A stretch of 64,000 nt of DNA from Colletes latitarsis (taxonomy: Eukaryota; Arthropoda; Insecta; Hymenoptera; Colletidae): assembly GCF_051014445.1 (NCBI RefSeq), contig NC_135137.1, forward strand, positions 26,351,501-26,415,500, written 5' to 3'. Every line of letters starts with the position of its first letter. Position 1 is the stretch's first letter. The notes under the pieces are model-generated. The model was not told where the DNA came from, searched no databases, and saw nothing but the letters and a program-made list of their open reading frames with translations. Shown in pieces: positions 37,710-49,109 of the stretch. A program made the position numbers and the translations under genes.

Positions 37710-38158
37710 TGTGGACGTTTAGTGTTTTATAATTATAGTTACTGTCAATAATAAATAGGCCAAAATTTTCACTACAGATTATTCACTTCACAATACCTCA
37801 ATAAGAGAAGTGAAATTTTTTTGGTTTGGCTGCACTGATAACGTTATTTCCGATGTACAGTTAGAGATATAAAAAAAGCGTGAAGTAATTTTTCGGCAGT
37901 CAGTATTGTTGGATTATTTGAACAAATCGGTAATATTTGATAAAAATAGTATCATATACATTAAATATATTAAGTTTTAATAATTTGTAGAAAGGTAGCA
38001 AAGAAATTTCCTGTGGGTTTTTTATTTTATAAGAAATTACCAAACGTACAGATATGTGTACAATTACCGTTGGAGGTGGTGTTTTTAGTTAAATACAATC
38101 GTAAGTATAATTTAATATTTCGTGTAAGCGTATAACGAAATTTATAAATTATGATTTT
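37710..38158. other. Gene-free stretch
   Basis: AT-rich, nothing recognised. Confidence 0.4.
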
Positions 38159-38524
38159 ATGTGTCCAGGTTGCAACGAAAATGGGAAAGGAAAATTAACT
38201 AAGATCCAAATTATTACAGAGAGAAAAAATAACGACAATTTAGACATTGAAGATTTGGAAATATTATCTGATACGGAAAGTACAAATGACTTATATAGAC
38301 CATTTAGAATTGCGGAAGAATATTCGGATTCTGATGAAAGTGTTCAATATCGTCGTTTGAAAAAACGAAGACGTGTTTTGGAAAGTGACGATGAAGGCTC
38401 AGTTGATATAGATACGAAACAACATCAATGTTCTACAGTTTGGTATGCTAAAAAATTAAATATTGGAAAAAGATACATACAAAACTTTACAGTCTTTAAT
38501 ATTAAGATTTTTCATGTTTGCTAA
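38159..38524 (+). other. Acidic ORF, unidentified (possible piggyBac-type N-terminus)
   Basis: An open frame of 121 codons without a clear start. It has acidic stretches (LDIEDLEILSDTEST, EEYSDSDES), then a basic KKRRRVLESDDEGS segment that could be a nuclear signal. The piggyBac transposase at 58948 has the same style of acidic N-terminus with an RRMRI-type basic cluster, so this may be the start of a lost piggyBac-like gene. No later domain follows. A segment of about 50 bases (TGGAAAAAGA.ACATACAAAA) is duplicated at 38463 and 38550. Confidence 0.35.
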
Positions 38525-38602
38525 TATTTTTAAAACTATAGGAGATATTGGAAAAAGACACATACAAAACTTTACAGTCTTTAATACTCTACATGACTCT
38601 GA
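38463..38602. repeat. Local duplication of about 50 bp
   Basis: The phrase ATTGGAAAAAGA(T/C)ACATAC followed by AAAACTTTACAGTCTTTAAT occurs twice, starting near 38461 and 38548. Confidence 0.7.
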
Positions 38603-38770
38603 TAAAAAAGGTTGCAAAAAAAATTTGTCTCAAAACATTTGCCCTTTCACACACTTAATTTTGAAAAATTGTATGTTTAATAATAATAATACAGGAAGAT
38701 CTTCTCAAACTCTTTACAATCGTCTGTACAAATTAACCATTATAATTTTTTCGAAGAGTAAAATTAATCT

Positions 38771-39338
38771 TGTAACACCCCCCTCTTGTAGTTTTAAGAG
38801 TAAAATGTAAACTAGGCTCAGTACGACTACGGAAAATATTGCGTTTTCCAAGAACGCCGGCAGCTCATTGTAGGGAAAGCTTGGCCCGCTCTAATCAGCG
38901 ACATTTTGATGCTTGATTGGCTCGCTCTGCCGAGCAGGTATAAATGTAGATCCTCCGGCAGAGTCAAGTCAGTTATGAACTGACCAAAAGAAAACTCTCT
39001 CAGTGTCGACTCTTACGCGATTGTGTCAAGCTGATAAGAGCTATGTGCGGCATCAATAGTGAACTGAGTTGGGACTCTCGAATTCCCACCTTCGTCAATC
39101 AGGCCCCTTGAACGCCAGTACCGTCTTGGGGCCCATCGACAACGGACGGTTCAGCTTTTGTACGAACACTTTGACTCCTGAATTAATAAATCTACAGCCC
39201 TTTTAAGAGCTACATTTATAAATCGGATGTCACCTTTTGGTAAATCCTTGTCTATCCTTCCCCAAAGTTGAGAGGCATCCTTTCGACATCATCTTTTTCA
39301 AACTCCCTACAATTGGCGCCCAATGTAGGTCCGTTACA
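38771..39338. mobile_element. Solo LTR (568 bp)
   Basis: Begins TGTAACACCCCCC and ends GTCCGTTACA, giving the inverted TGTAAC...GTTACA ends typical of LTRs. The 4-base word ATCT flanks it directly on both sides (38767-38770, 39339-39342), as expected for a Ty3/gypsy-type insertion. Inside are a TATA box (TATAAATG near 38939) and an AATAAA signal near 39185. Near the 3' end lies TTGGCGCCCAATG, which resembles a lysine-tRNA primer site but here falls inside the LTR. No internal region remains, so it is a solo LTR left by recombination. Confidence 0.7.
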
Positions 39339-39342
39339 ATCT

Positions 39343-39680
39343 CTAATATCTTAATATCCGAAGATACAGTAGAGTAAATTATAAATTATAAATGATTACA
39401 ATATCTTTTATTCTATACCTGGAAACAAAATGAAAATGAATAAAAACAAATTGTAAATATGCAATCTGAGTAATATTAATTTTTTGGAATTAAGTGTTTC
39501 ATGAGGGAGATTTTTTTAACACAAATTTTTTTTAATCTTTTATCGCAGTTATATGGAGCATTAGAGACTATAACGTTTTGTATTTAACATTTTTTCAACA
39601 TCTCTTATAGTTTATAGTTTATATAGTCTTCAGAATTCCTTTGAAGGAGTGAAAACACCCCTAGAGCCATTTTTGGGCCA
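39343..39680. other. Gene-free stretch
   Basis: Nothing recognised. Confidence 0.4.
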
Positions 39681-39689
39681 AAATGAAAA

Positions 39690-39968
39690 ATAGCAATGTG
39701 ATTTAGCTTCTCGTGGTTTTATTCGTCGACTTGATTTTGTCAATGGACTTGTAAAACGTATCAAGATTCACACTTTTTTGTACGTTTTATTTCCAGACGA
39801 AACTACTATTACTAACAGAAGACAAGTGCATCGACTTAACTGTCATTATTGGTACGATTTTAACTTTTATTGGCATCGTTCGATTCAATATCAACATTGG
39901 TGGCTCTTCAATCGTGGATACATCGTCGGTCCATATTTCTCCGACGGTATCCTCACTGCAATAAAATA
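39690..39968 (+). pseudogene. Mariner/IS630-like transposase remnant
   Basis: Reads LASRGFIRRLDFVNGLVKRI, then VLFPDETTITNRRQVHRLN with CHYWYDFNFYWHR and IVGPYFSDGILT. This parallels the block around the first catalytic D of DUF4817-class mariner-like transposases ('VLFSDEATF.N.G.VNRHN.HYW....PHW', then 'IGP.F.DG.L'). The catalytic D is kept. Nothing of the second and third acids is visible downstream before the next element at 40266. Confidence 0.55.
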
Positions 39969-40265
39969 GGAAAATTTCATCCAGAATAAATTTTGGTATC
40001 TTTTGCATGTTACCTAGGTAACAACTAAACAAGTGTAGTTTCAAATGGTGCTCTTGGTCCCTAATATCGTGTGGTCTGAGCTGCAGTAAAGAACATGTAT
40101 TCGAATCACATATTTAATTCTCACCGAGATTATCAGGTATCACACTCTTGAATTTTATTCTGAGAATATTTAAGAAATATAGTTGTTTGTGTAGAATTAT
40201 AGAGTGTTCTTCTGCGGTGTCAATTACTTTCTGCTGGTATGTTAGAAAAAATTGAGATTATTTAA

Positions 40266-41804
40266 CACTAAACCTACCACGACCGGTCAAATGACCGTTT
40301 TTAAAATTTCATTTAGAATTTCTAACACACAATATTATTTTAGCTCAACTTCACGACTTTTCTTATAGTATACGTACAATGAATTTTACAATATTCACTT
40401 CTAATCTTATTGTTTATTTTCTGAGAAAAATATGTAGTCTGTCTTGCCTACCACGACCGGTCATCTGACCGGTTGAACGATTTATGTTTTTCTGTAAAAA
40501 AACTGGACATTTGGTACCAAATTCTGATTAGCTTCCGATGTAAATAGGAAATATACGTATAACAAAGACGAAAGGAGAGAATGTACAGTTTCCACTGTCT
40601 TAGAACAGTCTAACAACGTGTATTAAAAATAGTTAAACTTTAGACGCGTTTAGTTTCGAAACTATTAGTGTTTTATTAATTATTGATGCATTGTTAGATG
40701 CGGCAAAGCCTCCCCTTTAAAATGGCTTTTGGTTTTTCTCGATCCGACTTTCTGTTTCGGAGATATCGTAATTTATGTAAAAGGTAATTTTTTTAATTCG
40801 ACAACGATCACACTCGGCGCTTCAGAAAGGCCTATTAATGCGTATTAAAAAATCATAAAACTTTAAACGTGTGCAGTTCCGAAACTATTAGTGTTTTATT
40901 AATTATTGATGCATTGTTAGATGCGGCAAAGCCTCCCCTTTAAAATGGCTTTTGGTTTTTCTCGATCCGACTTTCCGTTTCGGAGATATCGTAATTTATG
41001 TAAATGGTAATTTTTTTAATTCGACTATCTCTGTCTTCGTCTAACGGAGTCGGACCTCTTCGTCGCACGTGCTTGGTGCTGACCTACCCCGCGTACGTGA
41101 CTGTCGTGACCCAGTGGCGGCGTAGTATTTCCAAGAATTTACTACGCACTGTTTACTATCTACGCGCGCGCGAGATCAATGAGCTCGCGAGCGCACAACA
41201 AAACGTAAACAAACCCTATCTCCGAAACTAGCCACCGCAGCAACTTGAAATTAAAATCGCTATATCTCCGGAACTAATGAAGCTATCGACTCGTACAAAC
41301 GCTCATTTTAAAGGGCTTTTCATCCTCTACCTAATGATCATATCACCTACTATAATTTTTGCTATTTTCTATGTTTCTTTTGAAATTTACTTTGACGCTA
41401 CGTACCCAAAGAAGTTTCAGCAATTCCTACTGATCGTACGACTAGTGTACGATAAAACTGGACCATAAATTGTTTATTTAATTGAAAATGAATTTAAATA
41501 CAGGATGTTTGCGTAATTACTAGCCAGCACGTTTTCTTAAATAGTTCTTTTCTCTAGAACTAACTACGGTATCGACTTAGAACAAAATTCGTTTTGAGGG
41601 GTGTTTTATCTTCTATCCGATGAATATTAAAAAAATTTTTCACACAAAAGAAAAGAACATCTTACGAATGAACATCGAAACACAACTTTCTATACATATG
41701 TAAAAATTAGAAGTACGTTGCCTCGTTAAAGAAAAAAAGAAAGATTGGTCATTTGACCGGTCATGGTAGGAATGGGTATACATGCAATACCGGCAGGTTT
41801 AGTG
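40266..41804. mobile_element. Non-autonomous piggyBac-type element (1.5 kb)
   Basis: Ends CACTAAACCTACC (left) and CACTAAACCTGCC (right, read inward), each next to TTAA (40262-40265, 41805-41808), the target duplication of piggyBac. Just inside both ends is a palindromic phrase of the type GACCGGTCAAATGACCG, which recurs at 40455 in the left part. No transposase is encoded. A second, truncated copy lies at 49110-49356. GC-richer DNA at 41040-41220 in the interior has no gene. Confidence 0.75.
40640..41030. repeat. Direct repeat, two copies about 220 bp apart
   Basis: The segment from ACTATTAGTGTTTTATTAAT through the AATGGCTTTTGGTTTTTCTC phrase to TTTTTTTAATTCGAC occurs at about 40660-40803 and again at about 40880-41023, nearly identical over some 140 bases. 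Part of the surrounding piggyBac-type element. Confidence 0.85.
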
Positions 41805-41808
41805 TTAA

Positions 41809-42688
41809 AGGCCAACTGAATCTCTGCATTCGGATCTATTTAAAGTCACTTACAAAATTTCAACTAAAGTTTATTATACAAATATGTATAATAGTATTCA
41901 CCAAATGGAGCAGAAAAGTCCTAATAAGCATGGGTCGTAATAATATTTACAAAGTTACAAACAATTTTGTATTTTCATTAAATCAAATGACACGCCTGCT
42001 TTAGGAGCTACTGCTATTATTTCATTTAGTTTTACAAATATCTTGGTTGGTATGCATCATATAAGTATGTGGAACATAAAAATTTTCAGCAATGTAAACA
42101 TTTTAGCTTTGTAAGTAATGAATATTGAGAAAAGTTCGATTATGTGTATGCCTATTTTTGTTCTAGAATTACCAGAAAAAGTTGGAATAAGATCGGTGAC
42201 CACACGGGTGCGACCATTTCTAGTCAGCATTGCAAACCCCTGAAAAGTTTTATCAAAATTTACTTCCATTTCCAAGGAATTTGAGTTTGAAGTTTTGCAC
42301 GCAAGTACTAGCTCAGTTGCGTAAACCATATTATCGAACATACGGTTGTAGTTACGACGGCATAGTGTTTTGGTAACTGGATTACTATTAATGGGAAAAA
42401 GTTAAACTTAAGTTTTTCTAAAAAGGAGATTCATTCTAATAAATGCTGGATAAAACAAGCTGATTTATTCTTTTTCTTTAACTTTATAATTTTTACCTTC
42501 ATTTCACGGCCTTGTAAATCGTTGAACTTGTCTCAATACCGATTGTAACATTATATTGTAAAAAACAGATGTTAATTCGTAAAAACTATCAATGTCTTTG
42601 AAATTACCTTGTAGACGACTTTAGACGAAATGTTTTTCTATTGTTTATTAAAACTCAACAAAAATGTACACGTGCCCAAATGTACACA
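41809..42688. other. Gene-free AT-rich stretch
   Basis: Short open frames only; none has a recognisable motif. Confidence 0.4.
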
Positions 42689-42690
42689 TA

Positions 42691-43103
42691 CAGGATGTTT
42701 GGTCACCTCTGGGAAAAATTTTAATGGGCGATTCTAGAGCTGAAAATAAGACGAAAATCAAGAATATTAATTTGTTGATTGAGGCCTCGTTAAAAAGTTA
42801 TTAACGTTTAAAGTTCCGCCTGTAGAACGACAATCTGCGAACGGCTGCGTACGCATGATAGTGGTTCTCACTCAGAAAACTGTAAGGCTGTCGATACGTC
42901 AGTAAGTAGAGTTTCTCATGCTGAATGACAACCACTATCGCACGCACATAGCTGTTCGTAGATTGCCGTTCTATAAGCGAAAATTTAAACGTTAATAACT
43001 TTTTAACGAAGCCTCAATCAACAAATTACTATTCTTGACTTTCGTCTTATCTTGGCCTCTAGAATCTCATTAAAATTTTTCCCAGGGATGGCCGAACACC
43101 CTG
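42691..43103. mobile_element. TA-flanked repeat family, foldback copy E (413 bp)
   Basis: Begins CAGGATGTTTGGTCACCTC and ends with the family terminus. TA is on the left (42689-42690) and AA replaces it on the right. The inverted arms extend beyond the usual 130 bases to about 180, through AGAACGACAATCTGCGAACG on the left and its inverse on the right. Only a short central loop remains, so nearly the whole element can form one hairpin. Confidence 0.85.
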
Positions 43104-43603
43104 AATAATGGGTCTAAGTCGAATCTGATTGTTGCTAATACGAATCACTATACAATACTATTGCAAGTCAAACGAATTTCTATGTTTCTAACAAATTGAA
43201 GCGAATCTGTATGCTTCCCCACGATGTACAGTGTGTCGGGTAAATGGGAATTCGGAACAAAAATCATAGCTTCTAAACTAGTCAATGTTCGACCTAAGAC
43301 CTCTTACACTTTTTTAAAGAGAATACAAAGATGCATCGATTGATGCACAAAAATTATATATTTTTGTTCAAAAAAATTGAAACGACCTTGATTTTTTGTT
43401 GAATAAAAATTGTTTTGCTAATTTCTACTATTGCAATTTCATGTCAAGTGATTTCTGTGTAACTTCTGTTCGAAAAGTTTTTTGATTGGTTTAGAGGAAG
43501 TGTTCGAAATATCGCAGCGATCATTCCGAGTATATGGCAGATATCAGTACTTGCAATAATGATTTTGATCATTTTCTCTGTTTCGGGCAAATTCGGACGG
43601 AGT
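43104..43603. other. Gene-free stretch with a possible lone transposon end
   Basis: At 43226-43245 the sequence TACAGTGTGTCGGGTAAATG looks like a Tc1/mariner-type terminus after a TA, but no partner end or transposase is visible. Confidence 0.3.
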
Positions 43604-43607
43604 TTAA

Positions 43608-43825
43608 TACTAGGTTTACGATACGCGTCAATTTGACGCATTCAGATTCTAAACTTAACGTTATAGGACTCATAAATATTATTTGTTAGCAATTTATGTT
43701 GAATTGAATTGATGTAACGATATGGATGTATACTCTAATTAAAAGAAAAAACTGCATTCCAATGCAACTGTCAACGTAGCGAATTATAATAAAAATATGC
43801 GCAACGAATGTCCGTAAACCTAGTG
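43608..43825. mobile_element. TTAA-flanked MITE (218 bp)
   Basis: Ends TACTAGGTTTACG (left) and CACTAGGTTTACG (right, read inward), flanked by TTAA at 43604-43607 and 43826-43829. Just inside the left end is the palindrome GCGTCAATTTGACGC. Non-coding; a piggyBac-type miniature element. Confidence 0.8.
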
Positions 43826-43829
43826 TTAA

Positions 43830-44185
43830 TATGTATGTAATATATGTTTATGTTAACCAAATAAGTAAATATTAGTAATAAAATTGTCAATTTTATAAAA
43901 TAAACCCATCTTTTTGATCCAATATTTTAACAGCGACACTTACTCTGCGATTGACGAGTATGTATACTCGTTATCGCTCGATTTTCGCGATACATATAGA
44001 TGCGTGCTCTCAAAAGGGGGCGCCACAGCTAATTGGTTAAAGGGAAATATTAAAACTTTCAAACTAACAATTATTGGCATAGTGTACGTATCGATCATAT
44101 TCTGCATGAATAGTAATGAAGTGTGGACATTTAGTTCGAGTGCAGTCAGCCGTTTGTGAAGTCCTCATGATGAATATATTACGCG
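43830..44185. other. Gene-free stretch
   Basis: Nothing recognised between the MITE and the Tc1 element. Confidence 0.4.
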
Positions 44186-44187
44186 TA

Positions 44188-45423
44188 CAGTCGTGGACAA
44201 AATTAAGTGAACAGGTTTAATGATCAACAAAAAAATCAATGCAATTTAAAACATAATTTGAATAAACCAGAATTGTATGGAACATTTAAGTTAACAAAGT
44301 GTACTTTAATGAAATAATCAATAATATCAGTAATAACAATTAATATAATAGAATATATTATCATTAATCAAAATTGTATAGAATTTTTGATGGTCAAAAT
44401 TAAGTCGATAATTTATTAATATTTAGAAAATGAGCAATTAGTATTTGTTATTGTAACCTCTTGCTTTAATTACTGCTTCTAATCGTCGTAGGATGCTTTC
44501 CACAAGTTTTTGCAGGTAACTTCGATCAATTTGTTAAAATTTTAATTGCAATTCGTTTAAAAATACTGTTTTATCATGACGTTTCTCTAATGGTATTTCC
44601 GAATCTAATAAGCTCCATAAATTTTCTATAGAATTAAAATCTGCACTTTGTGGAGGCCAATCGAGAACATCTATCCCACAATCTTGTAAAAATTTTTCGT
44701 TTTCTTCGCTGTATGTTTAGGATCATTATCCTGTTGTAGCATCCATCCCTCATCGAGATCCATTTTTAGAATTGACTCTTCCATATTTTCATTTAAAATG
44801 TCAATAAACTTATCTGCATTCATGATTTCCAACCCCATACCATTATGGATCCCCCTCCATGTTTGACGGTAGGCAACACATACTGCTTCTTGAGAGCTTC
44901 GTTCGATTTTCTCGACACGCGTGTTCTCTTTTTTTTATTTAATAACTCAAATTTGCTCTCGTCACTCTATATAATTTTTTTCCAAAATGATAATAGCTTA
45001 TTCACATATTTTTTTACAAAAGTCAAACGTTTCTTTTTATGCACTTTACTAATATGTGGCTTACGTCTAACTAAACAACTCTTCAGATTAACTTCTTTTA
45101 ATCTTCGTTTCACAGTTCTTGAAGAAATATTTAATTGTAGAGTTTCAACAATATTTCGTGATGTTATCGATGGATTACGTTGAGTTTCCCTTACAATTTG
45201 TCTATCATCGTATGAATTTACTCAGCGTCCACTTATTTTTGTCCACGGCCCCAAAGACACCCATACAAACAAATACGTATAAATATTAACAGAAACACTA
45301 TATACTTTTACATACTAAATATATTCTTTCGTTGTGTAGAAACATTTTTCATGTTAACACGATAAATGAAAATAGAAATTATTCAGAATTTATGTTCTAT
45401 CCACTTAATTTCGTCCGCGACTG
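44188..45423 (-). mobile_element. Tc1-like element with IR/DR ends (1.24 kb)
   Basis: Ends CAGTCGTGGACAAAATTAAG and, read inward from the right, CAGTCGCGGACGAAATTAAG, with TA on both sides (44186-44187, 45424-45425). Each end has a second inner copy of the core: GGTCAAAATTAAGTC at about 44392 and CCACTTATTTTTGTCCAC at 45229. This gives the outer/inner repeat layout known from Sleeping Beauty-type Tc1 elements. It is shorter than a full Tc1 because the 5' part of the transposase gene is deleted. Confidence 0.85.
44438..45235 (-). pseudogene. Tc1 transposase, 5'-deleted and broken
   Basis: Reading on the minus strand: NPSITSRNIVETLQLNISSR (end of the DNA-binding region), SDESKFEL (first catalytic D, preceded by a stop), VKHGGGSIMVWGW, DNDPKHTAKK (second D), then ADFNSIENLW with the catalytic E, and a C-terminus ending ARGYNNKY. 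Frameshifts separate the blocks and the N-terminal helix-turn-helix is missing. It is the remnant of the transposase for the surrounding element. Confidence 0.82.
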
Positions 45424-45427
45424 TATA

Positions 45428-46468
45428 CAGGGTGTTCGGCCACCCCTGGGAAAAATTTTAATCGGGGATTCTAGAGGCTAAAATAAGACGAATATCAAGT
45501 ATACCAATTTGTTGATGAAGGCTTCGTTAAAAAGTTATTAACATTTAAAGTTCCGTCCATACTGAATTTTTTACTCGAAAGTGCGTAGGATTTCGTGGGT
45601 ATGTCTATTGACCAAAAAGTATTGTAATTGACTCCCGGAACCGAAAATAATTTTTTCAGAACGATTTCAAAAAATTTTTTTTCGCCGAAAAATTTAAGCA
45701 CCTACCCCCTGTCGATTTTTCTTAAAAATTCCTTTTTCATTTTTAGTAATTTTGTTTGACGCCCTACAGAAAAGTTGTCTAATACTTTTTTGTAGGTACC
45801 CATGAGCTTTACTTCAGAAAAAAGTTTCATTGAAATATATTCACAATTGTAGGAGTTATGGCTGTTTGAAAATTGGACCATTTTCATGGGGTTTTTCTCA
45901 TTTTGCGGGGTCAAGAACCAACTTTTCGAATATTTTTGCAATTTGTACATATTTTCCACCAAAATACGCGTAGTTTGCTTTTTTAAACATTAAAATCGTC
46001 CAATTCGTTCAGAAGTTATGGCGTTTTGAAGATTCGCATGAAAATTCGGGCAGACATTTCTGGCCAGAAATTATATTTTCGGTAAACAATTTTTTTCTCG
46101 AAAATGCGTAGGATTTTGGGGGTATATATAATGACCAAAAATGATTGTAATTACCCACTGTAACTAAATATAATTTTTTTAGTATGATTTGAAATTTTTT
46201 AATTTCGTCTAAAAATTTCAGTATCTACTCGAATTTTTTCCTCGAAACTGGGTAGGATTTCGAGGGTATGTGTAATGACCAAAAATGATTGTAATTGATC
46301 CCCGCAACCGAAATTAATTTTTCCAAAACGATTTGAAATTTTTTAATTTAATTGTTAATAACTTTTTAACGAAGCCTTCATCAACAAATTGGTATTCTTG
46401 ATTTTCGTCTTATTTTGGCCTCTAGAATCCACCATTAAAATTTTTCCCAGGGGTGGCCGAACACCCTG
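45428..46468 (+). mobile_element. TA-flanked modular repeat, copy at 45.4 kb (1041 bp)
   Basis: Family termini (CAGGGTGTTCGGCCACCCC and inverse). TA at 45426-45427 on the left, directly after the TA that closes the Tc1 element, and TA at 46469-46470 on the right. The interior has the long core segment plus modules starting near 45565, 46088 and 46230. Non-coding. Confidence 0.9.
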
Positions 46469-46470
46469 TA

Positions 46471-47136
46471 TATTACATGTATATAAAATAGAAAATGAAA
46501 ACAAAAATACGTGAAAGTTAAATCCTAATCTTAAAAATTCCAACTCCCACTTTTTTTTGTTGCTTACAAATTATTGTCACCATGTGAAGGGTTTCCGCTG
46601 CAGTCGATAATGAACAGTGCCGTTTTTGAGAAAGTCACAATTTTTCACGGACTGCATGCAATTTTTAAAGGACTATGTCTGGCCGGATGCCGGTTTCAGA
46701 TTTATCTGGTTAGACCACCTTCGACGGTAATTGATGTAACGCAAACCCTCACGTGTTGACCACCAGGACTAAGACAGTCACTAGAACCGTTAGTACAAGA
46801 TTGGGTAATAAATTAACCCAGGGATTGTGCAACGTCCTGCAGACCTTCATTTGCAGGATGAAACAAACCAGGCTGCGGGCGTTGCACAATCCAAAAATTG
46901 TCCAATCATTGGGCTTGGACGAACATCGACGCCTTCGAGGAGACACCTAAAGGGAGATTCGGAGGATTCCTCTTTGGCTACGAGGCAGGGACAAAACAGA
47001 ATTGCTTGGATTCTCGAATTGCTTGAAGTCCAGAATTGTTTGGATTCTAGAATTGCTTGTATTCTCAAGAAAATGAACGGACGAACATTAAACAAACTTT
47101 GTACTTCTTAGGTTCACAGGTTCAGAAACTTTCTGT
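46471..47136. other. Stretch upstream of the unidentified coding region
   Basis: More GC-balanced than average. At 46990-47070 a short internal repeat of GAATTGCTTG-type words occurs. Several short frames overlap on both strands; none is convincing. Confidence 0.35.
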
Positions 47137-47994
47137 ATGATCAGATCTGAACCTGTGGCAGTCAATGCTTGGTTCTTGCGCAGAGTGTTTGAGGGCCAAG
47201 TAAGCCTATCGAAAGACTACACTATTCAAGACCTATTTGCAAATTTGAGCATTATGGCAGCGTGTTGCCGGTTAATTTTAAGATGTTCTGCTGATACCAG
47301 GATCAGGGATTATCGATATGCAGGAAGTACAATTTGAATGCGCCCTTCGAATTCTTTTGTGTCACGACGGAGGATCTCAGAAGCATAATTTTATGTTTCG
47401 CAGTTAATGTGTCTGTCGATGGCAATAGCGTCATCTTAGATCGAGGAGACTGCCACGTACATATAGAATTGGGTTATAACAATCGTATAGCATCACACTT
47501 TGCGCGTGTAACAAAAGGGAGATTTAATATTAGTTTTTTGGTACTAAGTATCCCCGACAGCGAGAGAAATAGTACCTATGTCATCGGCTACAGGGTACCT
47601 ACTGGACTATTGGAGATGATCCTTGAGAAGCTATTTTGTTTACATCCTGCTATTGAGGCGTTGAACACTCCATATGTTGACTTAGATCCTTCTGACCTCA
47701 TAATAGAGACCAATGCGTATTGTGAATGGGATGACAATGGGATAGCTTTGAATTGGCAAAGATGCCTAACATCTGGTAGGGGCGGTTGGTAAGGCTGTCA
47801 GCGCGTTCGGTCTTGTAAGTAAAGTGAAAGAAAATCAATTTGATCTCGGCTTAATCCCCGAACAATGGTGCTCCAAACCGGATGCATTAACTTGCGATGA
47901 GTGACAGCTTTATCAATGGCTCCTCTGGTCTCATTATGAGAGTGGAACACTCATCAATTCACCAGTCGCGATCCGGTCGGGAGACAGCAAGTAA
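47137..47994 (+). pseudogene. Unidentified protein-coding remnant
   Basis: Three frame-linked pieces give about 280 residues with ordinary, not AT-biased, composition. 47137-47337 reads VSLSKDYTIQDLFANLSIMA. 47334-47780 contains LRSIILCFAVNVSVDGNSVI, YRVPTGLLEMILEKLFCLHP and YVDLDPSDLIIETNAYCEWD. After a +1 shift near 47785 it continues GKAVSAFGLVSKVKENQFDL and, past a TGA near 47905, QLYQWLLWSHYESGTLINSP. I do not recognise the family and can see no signature motif. It could be an old endogenous viral sequence or a decayed host or transposon gene. The 3' end runs into GTAAGTAT, a strong splice-donor-like word. Confidence 0.45.
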
Positions 47995-49109
47995 GTATCG
48001 AAGGATTAGAAGGTCGGGCGACCTCAGCCCGGGTTGCCCCATAGCGATTTGATTTTTGATTAATTTTGGCACGTTCCCTGGCTGTTCGGACCTGTACTGG
48101 CAGTTTTAATTTGGCGTATTATAATTCCCATTGCTCGTTGGACGGTCCAATGTCGCGTAGTCGATTGTTGAGCGTACCTAGCAACTGGTGCTAAGCGAGG
48201 TACATAGGTGAACTCGATGCCAAGTGTTCCGGATTTGGTACAGACATTAATCGGTGGACGTCATGATAATATGGTAAAACTTTAAAATTGCTAATAGGGC
48301 GGCATTTGGGGCCGGTACGCCGATCGACTTTCGAATACGTAGGAGATGATCTAACTTAAGGAAAAAAAAATTGTAAGATTCAAGAATAAATCTATGATAT
48401 ACAAGGTATTGCTTGCCTTATCTATACTCCCATCTGATCCCTACTCCCTTTCGCCCGTAGATCGATGGTAAACATGGACATTAAAACCTTGGATCGTTGA
48501 ACTTGGTTTCGCACCGAACACGAACAAGCGAACTTGTTAAATTTGAACATTGTAAAGGAGATCACCTTACAAGTGATCAAATTAGTAAATATTTGGTATT
48601 GTTATTGTTTTAAATAAATTGTTGTGTTTGTAAATCGACTAGAATTGATTTACTAAATAATCTAACTCCCTAAACCGATTACGGAGCTAACACAAATAAA
48701 TGGAAAAACTATTGAGGACAAAGTTCAGCTGTTGAAAAATGCAATCATAACAATTATAAAAGTATTGTGAAAACGAAGTCGATCGCCAAGGTGTCACCCA
48801 AAAACTAAGACGAGCCATAGGTAAACACGCGATAGGTGATTAACAAAATACAGAAAAGAGTGTGAGTGACAAAATATATTCAGGCGTGATAGCTCACGAA
48901 AAAGGATTATTGTGAGAGACGGCGAGCGAAAATTTTTTTTGTGAATTTCGGCAACACGGTTGGTAATAAGGAGGCCAGTATTCTTCTTATTTTATTCTGC
49001 TTTTTCCTTCTTAATCAATCTCAATAAAAGGAGAATCTCTACACTACGAGCATATGCGATCAATGACCTCGCAACGTCAACAGTGAAAAGTAAACAAATG
49101 TTCGGACCC
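47995..49109. other. Gene-free stretch, partly GC-balanced
   Basis: The first 400 bases share the balanced composition of the preceding coding remnant and may belong to the same inserted segment. No motif seen. Confidence 0.35.
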
